The notes: generated from the sequence alone by a model not told the origin. DNA of 64,000 nt from an uncultured Eubacterium sp. (GCA_910584345.1 CAJTZX010000007.1:30787-94786); one strand, 5' to 3'; shown: positions 1 to 8,644, counted from the stretch's first letter. Numbers and translations are program-made.

Positions 1-2
1 CA

Positions 3-281
3 AAGGAGACGGATCAGTGCATCGTTTCTGCGGGAGCATTGCCGAAAAATCAGATGCATCAGCTGTTAGACTGTGCATATTTTACAATATTTAAAATAGA
101 GACTGAAGGAGAAGCAAAGCTGGAACAGGCGTATCCATTTTTGGCTGTATCAGTATTGGAAGGCAGCGGTTGGATCGACGACCAGCCGATTAAGAAGGGA
201 GATCATTTTATACTGCCTTCTTCCTATGGAACATTTTGTCTGAAAGGTGATATGATGCTGATGGCGTCAACGAAACGCTGA
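3..281 (+). CDS. manA: Mannose-6-phosphate isomerase, class I, C-terminal fragment (cut by window edge)
   Basis: The reading frame is open from base 3 to the stop at 279-281, so only the last 92 residues are in the window. They read as the C-terminal cupin of a type I phosphomannose isomerase: a beta-rich stretch with the pattern LAVSVLEGSGWIDDQPIKKG, then GDHFILPSSYG, which is typical of the second cupin-like half of ManA. The enzyme interconverts mannose-6-phosphate and fructose-6-phosphate in the cytoplasm. The metal-binding and catalytic part lies upstream of the window. A TTG at 39 could be taken as a start but is simply an internal codon. The manC-type gene at 58.5 kb would act on the same pathway but is not linked. 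Family assignment is by pattern only. Confidence 0.7.
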   Translation, partial: KETDQCIVSAGALPKNQMHQLLDCAYFTIFKIETEGEAKLEQAYPFLAVSVLEGSGWIDDQPIKKGDHFILPSSYGTFCLKGDMMLMASTKR

Positions 282-299
282 AATTTGATAATGTAATAG

Positions 300-445
300 T
301 TTGGAGCATGTGTTGAATGTTGTGGATTCCCGGACAAAACCATTCCGCCAGGTTCAGAGCCGTTCGGGAATCCGTTAGGTAAATAACATTGGATTACCAG
401 TCGGATGACAAGAAGTCAGTGCAGCTCCCTGTCATCTGACGTTTG
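300..445 (+). other. Structured intergenic stretch (possible 3' UTR or small RNA)
   Basis: The 470-base gap between the manA end and ptsH holds no credible gene. Its first part is visibly richer in G+C than the AT-rich rest and contains nested inverted repeats. AATGTT (315-320) pairs with AACATT (385-390), enclosing GATTCCCGGAC (325-335) against GTTCGGGAATC (362-372). A separate hairpin pairs GTCGGATGACA (400-410) with TGTCATCTGAC (430-440). None is followed by a clear T-run, so these are not obvious simple terminators. The rest (445-730) is AT-rich and shows nothing else definite. Confidence 0.4.
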
Positions 446-752
446 AGAGGCCATTATGCAACATATGATCTGACTGTTATGTTATTTTAAGAATATTGTA
501 GGATTTGCATAAAATGTTGTAGGTAAAATTGGACAATTTATATAAAATGAAAATTTGGGATAGACAGTAAAAATATTTTATAGTAAAATTTATATCAAGT
601 AATGCAAGCACATGCCAGGTTGTAACTTTAAGTAGGCAAAACTGGATTGTACTCACGGTAAAACAATAGATCATAACAATAGATCATGTGGTGGTTTTTG
701 AATGAGTATGATGCAGTTATTTTTATGTTAAAAAACAAGGAGGACAAAAATT

Positions 753-1010
753 ATGAAATCATTTAACTATGTCATTACAGATGAACAGGGTGTACATGCA
801 AGACCGGCAGGAATACTTGTAAAAGAAGCAAAGAAATATTCATCTAAGATTACAATCAGTGCAGGCGGAAAAAATGCAGAAGCTACAAAGCTGATGGCAA
901 TTATGAGCATGGGTATTAAAAAAGGAACGGAAATTACAGTTTCCGTAGAAGGTGATGACGAAGAAGCTGCAGCAGCAGAGATGGAAAAATTTTTCCAGGA
1001 AAATCTGTAA
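753..1010 (+). CDS. ptsH: Phosphocarrier protein HPr without the usual Ser46
   Basis: Cytoplasmic 85-residue HPr of the phosphotransferase system, carrying phosphate from enzyme I to sugar-specific IIA domains. The active-site motif GVHARPA places the phosphorylated His at residue 15, and total length is normal. The regulatory segment reads EATKLMAIMSMG. Aligned to the Bacillus pattern LKSIMGVMSLG, position 46 is Lys, not Ser, with Thr at 45. HPr kinase could therefore not make the classical HPr-Ser-P that partners CcpA, unless Thr45 or Ser52 is used. Start: AAGGAGGA lies 8 bases before ATG 753. It appears to be a single-gene unit followed by a hairpin at 1064-1111; no ptsI is adjacent. Confidence 0.95.
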   Translation: MKSFNYVITDEQGVHARPAGILVKEAKKYSSKITISAGGKNAEATKLMAIMSMGIKKGTEITVSVEGDDEEAAAAEMEKFFQENL

Positions 1011-1063
1011 AAAAGCTAAATGCCGGATGGCGATGCAAAAAATGTAATTACAAAAATCACAGT

Positions 1064-1118
1064 CTGCCGCATTTGGATGAATCGTACGACAAGGATTCTC
1101 CAATGCGGCAGCTTTGTA
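1064..1118 (+). terminator. Terminator-like hairpin after ptsH
   Basis: CTGCCGCATTTGGA (1064-1077) pairs with TCCAATGCGGCAG (1099-1111), giving about 13 pairs with a 21-base loop. The following CTTTGTATGTT is only moderately T-rich. It separates ptsH from the HAD gene. Confidence 0.6.
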
Positions 1119-1148
1119 TGTTAAAATCGGATGGAAATGAGGAAAGAT

Positions 1149-1961
1149 ATGAGGAAAGCTTTGTTTTTTGACGTAGACGGAACATTAGTTAATTTTCAGG
1201 GAAAAATGCCTGAATCTGCAGCGGCGGCATTAAAAAAAGTACAGCAGAACGGGCATCAGATTATAGTTTGCAGCGGCCGTTCCAGAGTACAGATTTACCC
1301 ATGGCTGCTGGAGCTTGGATTTGATGGGATTGTGGCTGCTACAGGGGCTTATGTAGAGTGCGGCGGAGCAGTCATTTACAGGCATTTTATGTCAAGGAAA
1401 GAGATATCTGAGATAACTTCCTTGCTGGACGAAGCAAACGCCTGCTATTCAGCACAGGCAGGCAATCGTATGATTACTTCCGAGAATCATAAGAAGCGTC
1501 AGATAGCCAGATTCAAAAACTTGGGTGATGAGGAAATGATTGACCAGATCTGGCAGCATATTGAGCTTACAGATCACATGGAACAATGTGAGGATATTGA
1601 AAAGCTCGTATATTATGAATCACAGATGCCGGTGCAGACGATTCGGGAGCGGCTGTCGGATATTTGTGATGTGACAGAATCCAGTTTTGAAGCGGAAATG
1701 AATGATTCCGGGGAAATTACGTGCAAAGGGATCAATAAGGCGCATGGCATGCAGAAATATCTTGCCTATGCGGGGATTGCGCAGGAGGATACGATTGCAT
1801 TCGGAGACGGGCCAAATGATTTTGATATGCTCGAATATGCGGCCGTCGGGATAGCGATGGGAAATGCTGTGGAAGGGCTCAAAAGCATGGCCGATTTTGT
1901 CACAAAAGGGATCGATGAGGATGGGATCGCCTATGCGCTTAGCAAATGGGGGCTGATTTAG
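1149..1961 (+). CDS. Cof-type HAD phosphatase (type IIB cap)
   Basis: 270-residue cytoplasmic HAD-superfamily hydrolase of the Cof/YidA type, which dephosphorylates sugar phosphates or nucleotide-like metabolites. Visible motifs in order: FFDVDGT near the N-terminus (nucleophile Asp), VCSGRS (motif II), a long alpha/beta cap around residues 85-190, then KGINKAHG (motif III Lys) and FGDGPNDFDML (motif IV acidic pair). The conserved tail AVGIAMGNA is present. An ATG exists at 1131, but the AGGA five bases before ATG 1149 favours that start and the motif spacing fits. The substrate cannot be told from sequence. The gene is convergent with the LysM gene, across a bidirectional terminator. Confidence 0.85.
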   Translation: MRKALFFDVDGTLVNFQGKMPESAAAALKKVQQNGHQIIVCSGRSRVQIYPWLLELGFDGIVAATGAYVECGGAVIYRHFMSRKEISEITSLLDEANACYSAQAGNRMITSENHKKRQIARFKNLGDEEMIDQIWQHIELTDHMEQCEDIEKLVYYESQMPVQTIRERLSDICDVTESSFEAEMNDSGEITCKGINKAHGMQKYLAYAGIAQEDTIAFGDGPNDFDMLEYAAVGIAMGNAVEGLKSMADFVTKGIDEDGIAYALSKWGLI

Positions 1962-1986
1962 CAGAGGGACAGATCAGATTTGAATG

Positions 1987-2096
1987 AAAGAATCCGGCAC
2001 ATGGTCTGAAGCTTTGTGTATTTATAATAACCGTTCCATGGTTTATCTGAATGGCTGCCATATACCATCTGCTTGCCACAAAGCGCCGGATTCTTT
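1987..2096. terminator. Long bidirectional terminator-like stem with nested mini-repeat
   Basis: Between two convergent genes, AAAGAATCCGGC (1987-1998) pairs perfectly with GCCGGATTCTTT (2085-2096), and inside it GCTTTGTG (2011-2018) pairs with CACAAAGC (2077-2084). The apex (2027-2060) holds a copy of the dispersed element TAACCGTTCCATGG...ATCTGAATGG, also seen at 19404-19435. TTCTTTGT gives a modest T-run on the plus strand. Confidence 0.6.
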
Positions 2097-2120
2097 GTCT
2101 GCATCAGGAAGAAATTGTTG

Positions 2121-4094
2121 TCAGGATAATGGAATTCTTAGTACTTGCCCAATGCTTAGCATATCACTGGATAATCCGTTCATGCTTTTAATTGCATTTA
2201 CGGTCGTATTGTATTTTTGTGCAATGAGCCAGAGAGAATCGCCTGGCCTTACGATATATTCTGTATAAGAGACGGATTGGGAGGACGGTATTTTCAAAAT
2301 CTGTCCGATATTTAACAGGTTGCCAGTAAGCCCGTTCAGCTGCTTGATAGCTTCTACGGTTGTATTGTATTTTTGCGCGATGAGCCATAGGCTGTCCCCG
2401 GGTTTTACGGTGTATTGTATTACGGAAGTATTTGAAGGAGCAGGGATTTTTAACACCTGTCCAATGCTTAGCAGGTCACTTGACAATCCATTCAGATTTT
2501 TAATAGCGTTTACGGTTGTATTGTATTTTTGTGCAATCAGCCATAAGCTGTCGCCTGGCTGTACGACATAGCGTATTGTGCCGGAGTCTGGAGTGTTGTC
2601 CGGAATATTTTGCTGGATACCGTGGTAAGTATGATATAGGGATTCCCAGGTATTCTTTCCAACAATGCCGTCCGGGTCCAGACGCATGATCCGCTGGAAG
2701 GCTACGACGGACTGTCTGGTGCCGCTGCCGAAAACGCCGTCCTGATCCGGGCTGGGAATATCCGGATAGTATTCCGCAAGCACATTCAGCAGGTATTGAA
2801 GCGTGACGACATCCTGCCCGCTGGAACCTTGGCGCAGTACGGACGACGGTGGTATCGTGCCGATCCCAAGCGTATTGCCTTCACTGTCTAATTCCGCTAA
2901 TCTGGCTACTGCCGTATACAAGCTGGAAATTTTATACCAGGTTCCTTTTCCGACGATACCATCAGGCGTGAGGTTAAAGATACGCTGGAATTTGGTAACG
3001 GCAGCTTTTGTACTGTTTTGGAAATCTCCGGCGGGATCTGTAATGGCAGGGATGGCAGGGTAATTGCGTCGGATTCTGTTTAAGTAAGTCTGAATCGTCT
3101 GCACGTCCAGTCCGGTACTGCCGGTTTGCAGAGGGGTTCCGGGATAGGAGGAGATCGCTCCGGTTATTGCATTTGTCTCAGCGATTTCAATGTCTTTTGG
3201 ATAGTAAGACCGCAGTATTTGCAGAGGGGTAAGTCCGCGCTCGGAAAGTGTCACGGTTCCCCACTGGGACAGTCCGTCACAGGTCACCGTAGTTCCGTTG
3301 CAAAAAGACGTAAAATAAGGAGCGTTCTGCCCTTTGCGCCGCACATATTCGTTAAAAATCTCATCTACAATCTTACTGATCGATTCATATACAGGCCCTC
3401 CGTATACATAAGCCTGATCGTAGGCGGTACTGTTTGTAATATCAAACGAATATCCGCGGCCTCTGTACCATTCTGTGTAAATACGATTTAATGCAAAGGT
3501 TATAATTGCATAGATGTTAGCAGTCAGCGCTGTTGTTGGCCATGTTGGATAGATTTCACTGCTGGCTGAATGCTTGATGTAATCCCGAAAAGACAGCTGT
3601 ATATTGCGGGCGGTAGAGTCCGGCATTCCTAAATGTACCGTAATTGGATCAGGAATCACGACCTGGCGCAGAACGTACGGGATGGCGTCCGGGCCTTCCT
3701 GGCCACGCATTTCATGCATGGATACGGCTGGTTTGCCGATAGAAATATCTGTCTGTGTCGGCGTACGCTGCGCTTCCTGCATAGGAACCAATGCAAGCGG
3801 CAGAATCGCATTTTCACCTTCGTATATCGGTATTTCTGAAACATATAAGGAGTTAAAACCGTTAGCCTGTGCCAGCACATTGTAGCTGATAAAAGGTGTG
3901 CCCGTAAAATTTGCGTTTTGTGAAAAACTCCGGTCCAGTGTCTCGAGAGGAACCTCCTGTGCTTCTCCGTTTTCATCGGTTGTCAGCTGATAAAGAGTAT
4001 TTCCCTGATTGTCGGAAACAGTAATCTGTACACCGCTTAACGGGACAGCATCATGGGCAGTTCTTGCCTGGATGGTTAAATAACCGATAGCCAT
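2121..4094 (-). CDS. SpoIID-like / peptidoglycan-binding / triple-LysM protein
   Basis: 657-residue modular protein predicted to bind peptidoglycan. In order: an Ig/carboxypeptidase-regulatory-like N-terminal domain (about 1-85); a SpoIID/LytB-like region (about 150-310), with SFCNGTTVTCDGLSQWGTV and LTPLQILRSYYPKDIEI near its end; two PG_binding_1 modules (about 325-395 and 415-490), each ending F-x-x-DGIVGKxTW; then three near-identical LysM modules (about 506-552, 558-604, 611-657) built on PGDSLWLIAQKYNTTV. No signal peptide is visible, as is common in spore-coat or cortex-associated proteins of this kind; a sporulation role is inference. It lies downstream of the two-component pair on the same strand, 68 bases away. 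The strong LysM repetition makes it prone to recombination or assembly error. Confidence 0.75.
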   Translation of the reverse strand: MAIGYLTIQARTAHDAVPLSGVQITVSDNQGNTLYQLTTDENGEAQEVPLETLDRSFSQNANFTGTPFISYNVLAQANGFNSLYVSEIPIYEGENAILPLALVPMQEAQRTPTQTDISIGKPAVSMHEMRGQEGPDAIPYVLRQVVIPDPITVHLGMPDSTARNIQLSFRDYIKHSASSEIYPTWPTTALTANIYAIITFALNRIYTEWYRGRGYSFDITNSTAYDQAYVYGGPVYESISKIVDEIFNEYVRRKGQNAPYFTSFCNGTTVTCDGLSQWGTVTLSERGLTPLQILRSYYPKDIEIAETNAITGAISSYPGTPLQTGSTGLDVQTIQTYLNRIRRNYPAIPAITDPAGDFQNSTKAAVTKFQRIFNLTPDGIVGKGTWYKISSLYTAVARLAELDSEGNTLGIGTIPPSSVLRQGSSGQDVVTLQYLLNVLAEYYPDIPSPDQDGVFGSGTRQSVVAFQRIMRLDPDGIVGKNTWESLYHTYHGIQQNIPDNTPDSGTIRYVVQPGDSLWLIAQKYNTTVNAIKNLNGLSSDLLSIGQVLKIPAPSNTSVIQYTVKPGDSLWLIAQKYNTTVEAIKQLNGLTGNLLNIGQILKIPSSQSVSYTEYIVRPGDSLWLIAQKYNTTVNAIKSMNGLSSDMLSIGQVLRIPLS

Positions 4095-4162
4095 AAATCT
4101 GATCGTTCTCCTTTTTCATTAGTATTAGTTTATGCAGCATCGGCCGAAAGATACCGTATGTT

Positions 4163-5866
4163 TTAGATTTCATGCTTTGGAAATGTTACCATGATTGTGG
4201 TACCGCTTCCAGGTACGCTTTGCAGCATAATGTCTGCATGATGTATTTTGGCTGCATGTTTTACAATGGAAAGGCCAAGTCCGGTTCCGCCTAATTGTTT
4301 GGAGTGGCTTTTATCCACGCGGTAAAACCGTTCAAATATGTGTTCCTGATGTTCTGTCGAGATACCAATGCCGGTATCACGAACAGTTAAAGATACGGTT
4401 TCCGCGTCTGAGAGGATTGAGATAAAAACAGATCCTCCTTTTTTGTTATATTTTATGGCATTGTCACAAAGGTTAAAAACGATTCCAAAAAGCAGCTGTG
4501 GGATGCCGTTGACGATGGCAGGCTGGCCGGACAGCGTTACCGTAACATCAGCGTCCGCAGCTTCCTGGGAAAGGCTGCGGATAGCCGAAGACGCAGTTTC
4601 AAACAGATCCTGAGGTTCTAGATGCATATCGGCGGCGCCTTCATCCAAATGGGAAAGATTCATAATGTCCTCGACAAGTTTTGCCATCCGCTGTGCTTCT
4701 GTATATATTTTATCTGCAAATGGACAGATATCTTCTTTTTTTACCATATCATTTTTCAATAGCTCAGCATATCCGGATATTGAATGCAGTGGAGTTTTCA
4801 GTTCATGAGAGACATTTGCGGTAAATTCACGCCGCATCTGTTCCGCCTTTTCTTTTTCCGTAATATCTAATAAAAGTAAAGCTGCGCCAAAGATAGTCGT
4901 ATCCGCGAAGACGGGGCTGGCAGTGATCTGATAATGGCTTGTTCGCAAAGGTGTTGTCAGTTCTTGCGGATTTTTGCAAAGAACATTGTCTGCGGCATGT
5001 AAAAGTGTCTGGCAGCAGCTTATGTCAGATAGTTTTTTTCCGATGCAGCATTTTTCGGAAAGGTTTTGTTTCATAGTTGTTTCAATATTTAAGAAGGAGA
5101 CAGCTGCGCGGTTTATACTAAGAATGGTGCCGTCTGAGGATAATAATATGATGCCTTCTTTCATATTGGATATAATGGCATAGAGTTCTTCCTGTTTTTG
5201 CCTGAGTTGTGTTTCTTTTAGCTTTAGCTGATTTTGCTGGCTGCTGATACGTAAAAGAAGCGGAGACAGTTCTTCATAAGGAGCCGTTTCCAAAGGATTT
5301 TCTAAATCCAATGTATTGAATGGTTTTACAATATTGTTGGAAAGCCGGGCAGCAAGTACGACGGACAGAACAATGGCGATTGCAAATACAAGAAAAATTG
5401 GCTGGGACATTCCAAGCAGCAAAATAAGTATCGTACCGTGTGTGGCGCTAAGGCGTAAAACGGAACCATCGTCCAGACGCTTTGCACAATAAAATGACCG
5501 TTCCATCAGCGTTGCAGAGTAGCGGTCGCTTTGTCCAAATCCATCGGCAAGCGCCTGACGGATTTCGGTGCGTTCCAAATGGTTTTCCATATGCGCAAAA
5601 GAAGATGACGTATTTAAGCTGCTGTCATAAAGCACTTCTCCGTCATGGCGAATCCATGTAATCCGGTAGGAATCAAAATCTAACCCATCGAAATAACGGA
5701 CGCCTTCATTTGTCACACTCTGGGATATGAGGTTTGTCTGGATTTTTAGCTGTTTGAACTGTATATCTGAAAAATAGTCATATAATACGCTCATAATCAG
5801 CACGATAGAAGAAACAAAGACGAGCAGGGCAACGAGACAGATCGAACGGAATATTTTTTTTGTCAT
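4163..5866 (-). CDS. PhoR-like sensor histidine kinase
   Basis: 567-residue membrane histidine kinase. Two transmembrane helices (about 10-30 and 145-170) flank an extracytoplasmic sensor of about 115 residues. A PAS domain follows (about 225-330: YAIISNMKEGIILLSSDG), then HisKA with VSHELKTPLHS carrying the phospho-accepting His, and HATPase_c with N box (DNAIKYNKKGGS), DTGIGI, GTGLGLSIV and a normal C-terminus. The order TM-sensor-TM-PAS-HisKA is that of PhoR. Its ATG overlaps the stop of the upstream response regulator by 4 bases (ATGA), so the two are co-translated and almost surely partners. The ligand is unknown; the link to the neighbouring cell-wall protein is only suggestive. Confidence 0.9.
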   Translation of the reverse strand: MTKKIFRSICLVALLVFVSSIVLIMSVLYDYFSDIQFKQLKIQTNLISQSVTNEGVRYFDGLDFDSYRITWIRHDGEVLYDSSLNTSSSFAHMENHLERTEIRQALADGFGQSDRYSATLMERSFYCAKRLDDGSVLRLSATHGTILILLLGMSQPIFLVFAIAIVLSVVLAARLSNNIVKPFNTLDLENPLETAPYEELSPLLLRISSQQNQLKLKETQLRQKQEELYAIISNMKEGIILLSSDGTILSINRAAVSFLNIETTMKQNLSEKCCIGKKLSDISCCQTLLHAADNVLCKNPQELTTPLRTSHYQITASPVFADTTIFGAALLLLDITEKEKAEQMRREFTANVSHELKTPLHSISGYAELLKNDMVKKEDICPFADKIYTEAQRMAKLVEDIMNLSHLDEGAADMHLEPQDLFETASSAIRSLSQEAADADVTVTLSGQPAIVNGIPQLLFGIVFNLCDNAIKYNKKGGSVFISILSDAETVSLTVRDTGIGISTEHQEHIFERFYRVDKSHSKQLGGTGLGLSIVKHAAKIHHADIMLQSVPGSGTTIMVTFPKHEI

Positions 5867-6561
5867 AGCTTATCCTCCATTTTGTACCCGACTCCGCGTA
5901 TCGTTTTAATGAGGCGGCCGTATATTCCAAGCTTGGTCCGCAGCGTACCGACATGGACGTCAACGGTTCTTGTACCACCCAAAAAATCGGACTCCCAGAT
6001 TTTATTAAGCAGGATATCCCGAGTAAATACGATACCCGGATGTTCCATAAACAGACGCAGAAGTTCAAATTCTTTAAGTGTTAATTCTATTTGTTTTTTA
6101 TTTGATTCATTCAGATTTGACGGTTCAACAGATACGGTGTGTTCGCGGACATTCAGCTCCAGATTTCCTATGCGCAGCAAATCTAAAGACTGTTTCGGCA
6201 TTGTACGCCGCAGGACAGCTTTTACTCTGGAGAGCATTTCCATCATCCCAAAAGGCTTGGCAAGATAATCATCGGCGCCAAGATCCAGACCCATAACTTT
6301 ATCATATTCAGTCCCTTTCGCAGAGGCAATAATAACAGGAATCTCTTTGGTTGTATGATCTGATTTTAATTTTTTTAATATCGAAATGCCGTCTTCGCCA
6401 GGCAGCATTAAATCGAGCAGGATTAATTGCGGCTGTTCTGCCTGAAGCTTTTGAAACAGGCCGGAGCTGTCCGTGAACCCTTCTGCCCGAAATCCTGCAG
6501 AATTTAGCGTATAGATCATCAGGTCACGTATGGAGGTGTCGTCTTCGATGCAGAAAATCAT
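5863..6561 (-). CDS. OmpR/PhoB-family response regulator
   Basis: 232-residue cytoplasmic response regulator. The receiver domain has the acidic pair EDD at the N-terminus, phospho-acceptor Asp in LILLDLMLPGEDG, Ser/Thr and Lys in VIIASAKG, and GADDYLAKPF. The C-terminal winged helix reads LTLKEFELLRLFMEHPGIVFTR, then VDVHVGTLRTKLG and IRGVGYKM, which is classical PhoB/OmpR. An upstream in-frame ATG at 6613-6615 would add 18 residues without homology; the ATG at 6559-6561 has AAAGGA six bases before it and is the likely start. It is first gene of the pair with the PAS histidine kinase (4-base overlap). Confidence 0.92.
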   Translation of the reverse strand: MIFCIEDDTSIRDLMIYTLNSAGFRAEGFTDSSGLFQKLQAEQPQLILLDLMLPGEDGISILKKLKSDHTTKEIPVIIASAKGTEYDKVMGLDLGADDYLAKPFGMMEMLSRVKAVLRRTMPKQSLDLLRIGNLELNVREHTVSVEPSNLNESNKKQIELTLKEFELLRLFMEHPGIVFTRDILLNKIWESDFLGGTRTVDVHVGTLRTKLGIYGRLIKTIRGVGYKMEDKL

Positions 6562-6939
6562 AAGGTATCCTTTCTTTATTATAATACATAGGCGGTATAT
6601 TCTCAGTAACATCAAAATAATGCAAGACAGGCTGTATTTGTTCGAAAGAGTATATCATGTTTTCTGAGAGCTTTCAAGATTGTTTTTCTTTGATGATTGG
6701 TTCAAATGTTTTTTTGTTTTCTGAATGATTGCGCTTTGCAGAAGAGTAATTGTATTAAATATATAATAATATATTGACAAATGACTGTAGTAAGTGTATA
6801 ATACGTCAAAATGAAATAATTTACATGTGTATTTTAATGTAGCTACATAGAAAAATAAGTGATAGCATGTTTCACATTTTGAGATATTTTTAAATACACA
6901 TAGTTGTCTGAAACAATTAGTATATGAGAGGATGTATGG
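6562..6939. other. 378-base AT-rich divergent intergenic region
   Basis: This gap separates the leftward two-component genes from the rightward ACP island. It holds the strong rightward promoter at 6774-6802 and an inverted repeat in the leader: ATGTGTATTT (6825-6834) with AAATACACAT (6892-6901). No other gene or terminator is apparent. Confidence 0.6.
6774..6802 (+). promoter_or_regulatory. Perfect consensus sigma-A promoter for the ACP island
   Basis: TTGACA (6774-6779), exactly 17 bases, then TATAAT (6797-6802). The leader to the first ATG is about 130 bases and contains an inverted repeat at 6825-6834/6892-6901 that could fold or bind a regulator. Confidence 0.8.
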
Positions 6940-7248
6940 ATGAAAACAGATTTATCAAATTTGGAGCTAACTGAAATTAGAAATTCCGTCCGGAAAATAT
7001 TGTATGAGGTATTGGGAAAGCATGGTTTGCCGGATGATATTCAATATAGTGAGAGGATTGACAGTTATATTGAATATACCAGTCTGGAAGCTGTAGAAAT
7101 AATTGCATATGTAGAAGATGAATTTCAGATTGAAATAGAAGATGAATTATTAGGGATGGAATTTATTTCATCCATAGAGGAGATGGCAGATATAATTTAT
7201 CAATACACGAAAGAAAAGGATGTAGCAAATAACGATGGGAAAATCTAA
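6940..7248 (+). CDS. Acyl carrier protein (phosphopantetheine-binding), cluster-specific
   Basis: 102-residue acidic helical protein of the ACP fold. The attachment region reads YTSLEAVEIIAYVEDEFQIE, matching the ACP pattern DSLxxVELxxxLExEF(G)IEI, with Thr in place of the usual Asp and Ser48 as the predicted phosphopantetheine site. Length is about 20 residues over a typical ACP, from an N-terminal extension and a charged tail. It is the first gene behind a strong promoter, and its end overlaps the glycosyltransferase start by 14 bases, so the two are translationally coupled. It is not beside fab genes, which argues for specialised use: carrying an acyl or aminoacyl group to a transferase of the same cluster. 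The carried group is unknown, and no loading enzyme or phosphopantetheinyl transferase is nearby. Confidence 0.75.
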   Translation: MKTDLSNLELTEIRNSVRKILYEVLGKHGLPDDIQYSERIDSYIEYTSLEAVEIIAYVEDEFQIEIEDELLGMEFISSIEEMADIIYQYTKEKDVANNDGKI

Positions 7249-8137
7249 TATTTCAATTATTATACCAACTTATAATAAGAAGAATCGGATCAAGTATCTG
7301 CTGAAATCGTTGGAACTCCAATCAAAGGCTGTTGATTTTAATATTATAATAGTTGATGATGGTTCTATAGATGGGACAGATGAGAATATATATTTGTATA
7401 AGGAAAAGCTGAAATTAGATTACATAAAAATTGAAAACAGTGGGAGATCACATGCCAGAAATGTTGGAATAGAATGTTCTGATACAAAATATCTGATATT
7501 TTGTGATGATGATATGATTTTGCCAATAGATTTTATAGAAAAACATTATCAATTATTGGAAAGTAATTCTGACGCTCTGATTCATGGAAAAATATATAAC
7601 CTTCCTTTTGCATCTTTTTTTGATGATCCGGAATATGGAACACTGGTTTCCAAAAAAAAGCATTTTTAAAACGAAATAAAACATTTATTGAAATATAAAC
7701 TAAATATGGATGATGTTTGTCACCAAGAGAATTTATTGTCTCAGAGAAGAATTACAATGCAAGAAAAATATATCAAAAGAATATATGAAAAGGATATAAA
7801 ACAACTCTTTTTTTTGCTGTGCACAGGCGGGAATTTCTCCTGCAAAAGAGAAAATGTAGTTTCAATAGGAATGTTTGATGAAAATATTGATGTTGCATGG
7901 GGAGTTGAGGATTTAGAGCTCGGTTATCGATTTATGATGACAGGCAAACAAATGATATATGCTGATGAGGCTTACAATTATCATATCAGCCATTATAGGG
8001 AAGATTATGCGCAGGCATTAATTGGTTCTTGTGAGTTGTTTTATCAAAAGCATCAAAACCCTATTTTAGCAAAACTTCCTGACCTGTTATTGAAAAAAAT
8101 CAATTTGGAGGATTTTATAAGCAATTATATAATGTAA
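7235..8137 (+). pseudogene. Family-2 glycosyltransferase interrupted by one in-frame stop
   Basis: Two halves lie in the same frame, 7235-7669 and about 7670-8137, split only by TAA at 7667-7669. The first half is a GT-A fold: SIIIPTYNKKNRIKYLLKSL, IIVDDGSIDGT, SGRSHARNVGI and the metal-site motif FCDDDMILP. The second half continues with GGNFSCKRENVVSIGMFDE and VAWGVEDLELGYR, the galactosyltransferase-like C-terminal region that completes GT2 enzymes of about 300 residues. Joined, they give a normal length. The stop sits beside runs of A and T, but because both sides share one frame this is a nonsense change, not a frameshift. Either the gene is dead, the stop is read through, or the halves are made separately; TTG 7688 is a poor start without a clear ribosome site. 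It would add a sugar to a cluster product. Confidence 0.75.
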
Positions 8138-8142
8138 TTATT

Positions 8143-8616
8143 ATGAATCAATCATTTATAAAGAAAAAAATAAGAAAAATAAATAGATATATGAAATGGG
8201 CCGCCTATGATTCTTTTTGGATGATTGGAGTTGTATATATATTATTAGGCTGGATGATCTATTCTGTATTTACTCACAATTATGTATTTGAGTATGTTGA
8301 AGAAAAAGCTCATATCGTTTCTTTGGATTCGAAAAAAGTTATAGCCGAGCTGGAAGTTCGTACAAACGTTATAAACGATGATTATAAACGAACAGAGGCA
8401 GATCTTTTGTGGTACTTTGAGGATGATGATACAAGATATATGGCCCAATGGGCGGAATGTGGTGTACTTCAAACTTGTCTGATAGAGATTTCGCTTAATG
8501 AACCGTTGTCTTATCAACAAATTTTGGAGAACAGATCAAAAAAACTGCGGGTTTTAATTCCAACAGAAAAGGTGCCCTTATGGCATCGGATAGGACAGTA
8601 TTTATCGTTTGATTAA
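8143..8616 (+). CDS. Small single-pass membrane protein, exporter-associated, unknown
   Basis: 157 residues: a basic N-terminus (KKKIRKINRYMK), one transmembrane helix (about 22-43, FWMIGVVYILLGWMIYSVF), then an outside domain rich in beta pattern and acidic residues that ends WHRIGQYLSFD. I do not recognise the family. Position between glycosyltransferase and exporter, and a single N-terminal anchor with an extracytoplasmic domain, resemble the place of short HlyD-like accessory proteins. The coiled-coil and lipoyl parts of HlyD are not seen, so that is only inference. The ribosome site before ATG 8143 is weak, while the gene ends 28 bases before the ABC gene. Confidence 0.55.
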   Translation: MNQSFIKKKIRKINRYMKWAAYDSFWMIGVVYILLGWMIYSVFTHNYVFEYVEEKAHIVSLDSKKVIAELEVRTNVINDDYKRTEADLLWYFEDDDTRYMAQWAECGVLQTCLIEISLNEPLSYQQILENRSKKLRVLIPTEKVPLWHRIGQYLSFD

Positions 8617-8644
8617 TTTTTGAATGTAGCTATGAGGAATAAAA

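Noticed and set aside
840..1103. Minus-strand frame over ptsH
   Set aside because: Shadow of the HPr gene with no motif.
2121..4094. Several long frames on the plus strand opposite the LysM gene
   Set aside because: They mirror the repeated LysM/PG-binding coding sequence and lack ribosome sites or family motifs.
7235..8137. Two separate glycosyltransferase genes
   Set aside because: The halves are complementary parts of one GT2 in the same frame; the second lacks a plausible start.
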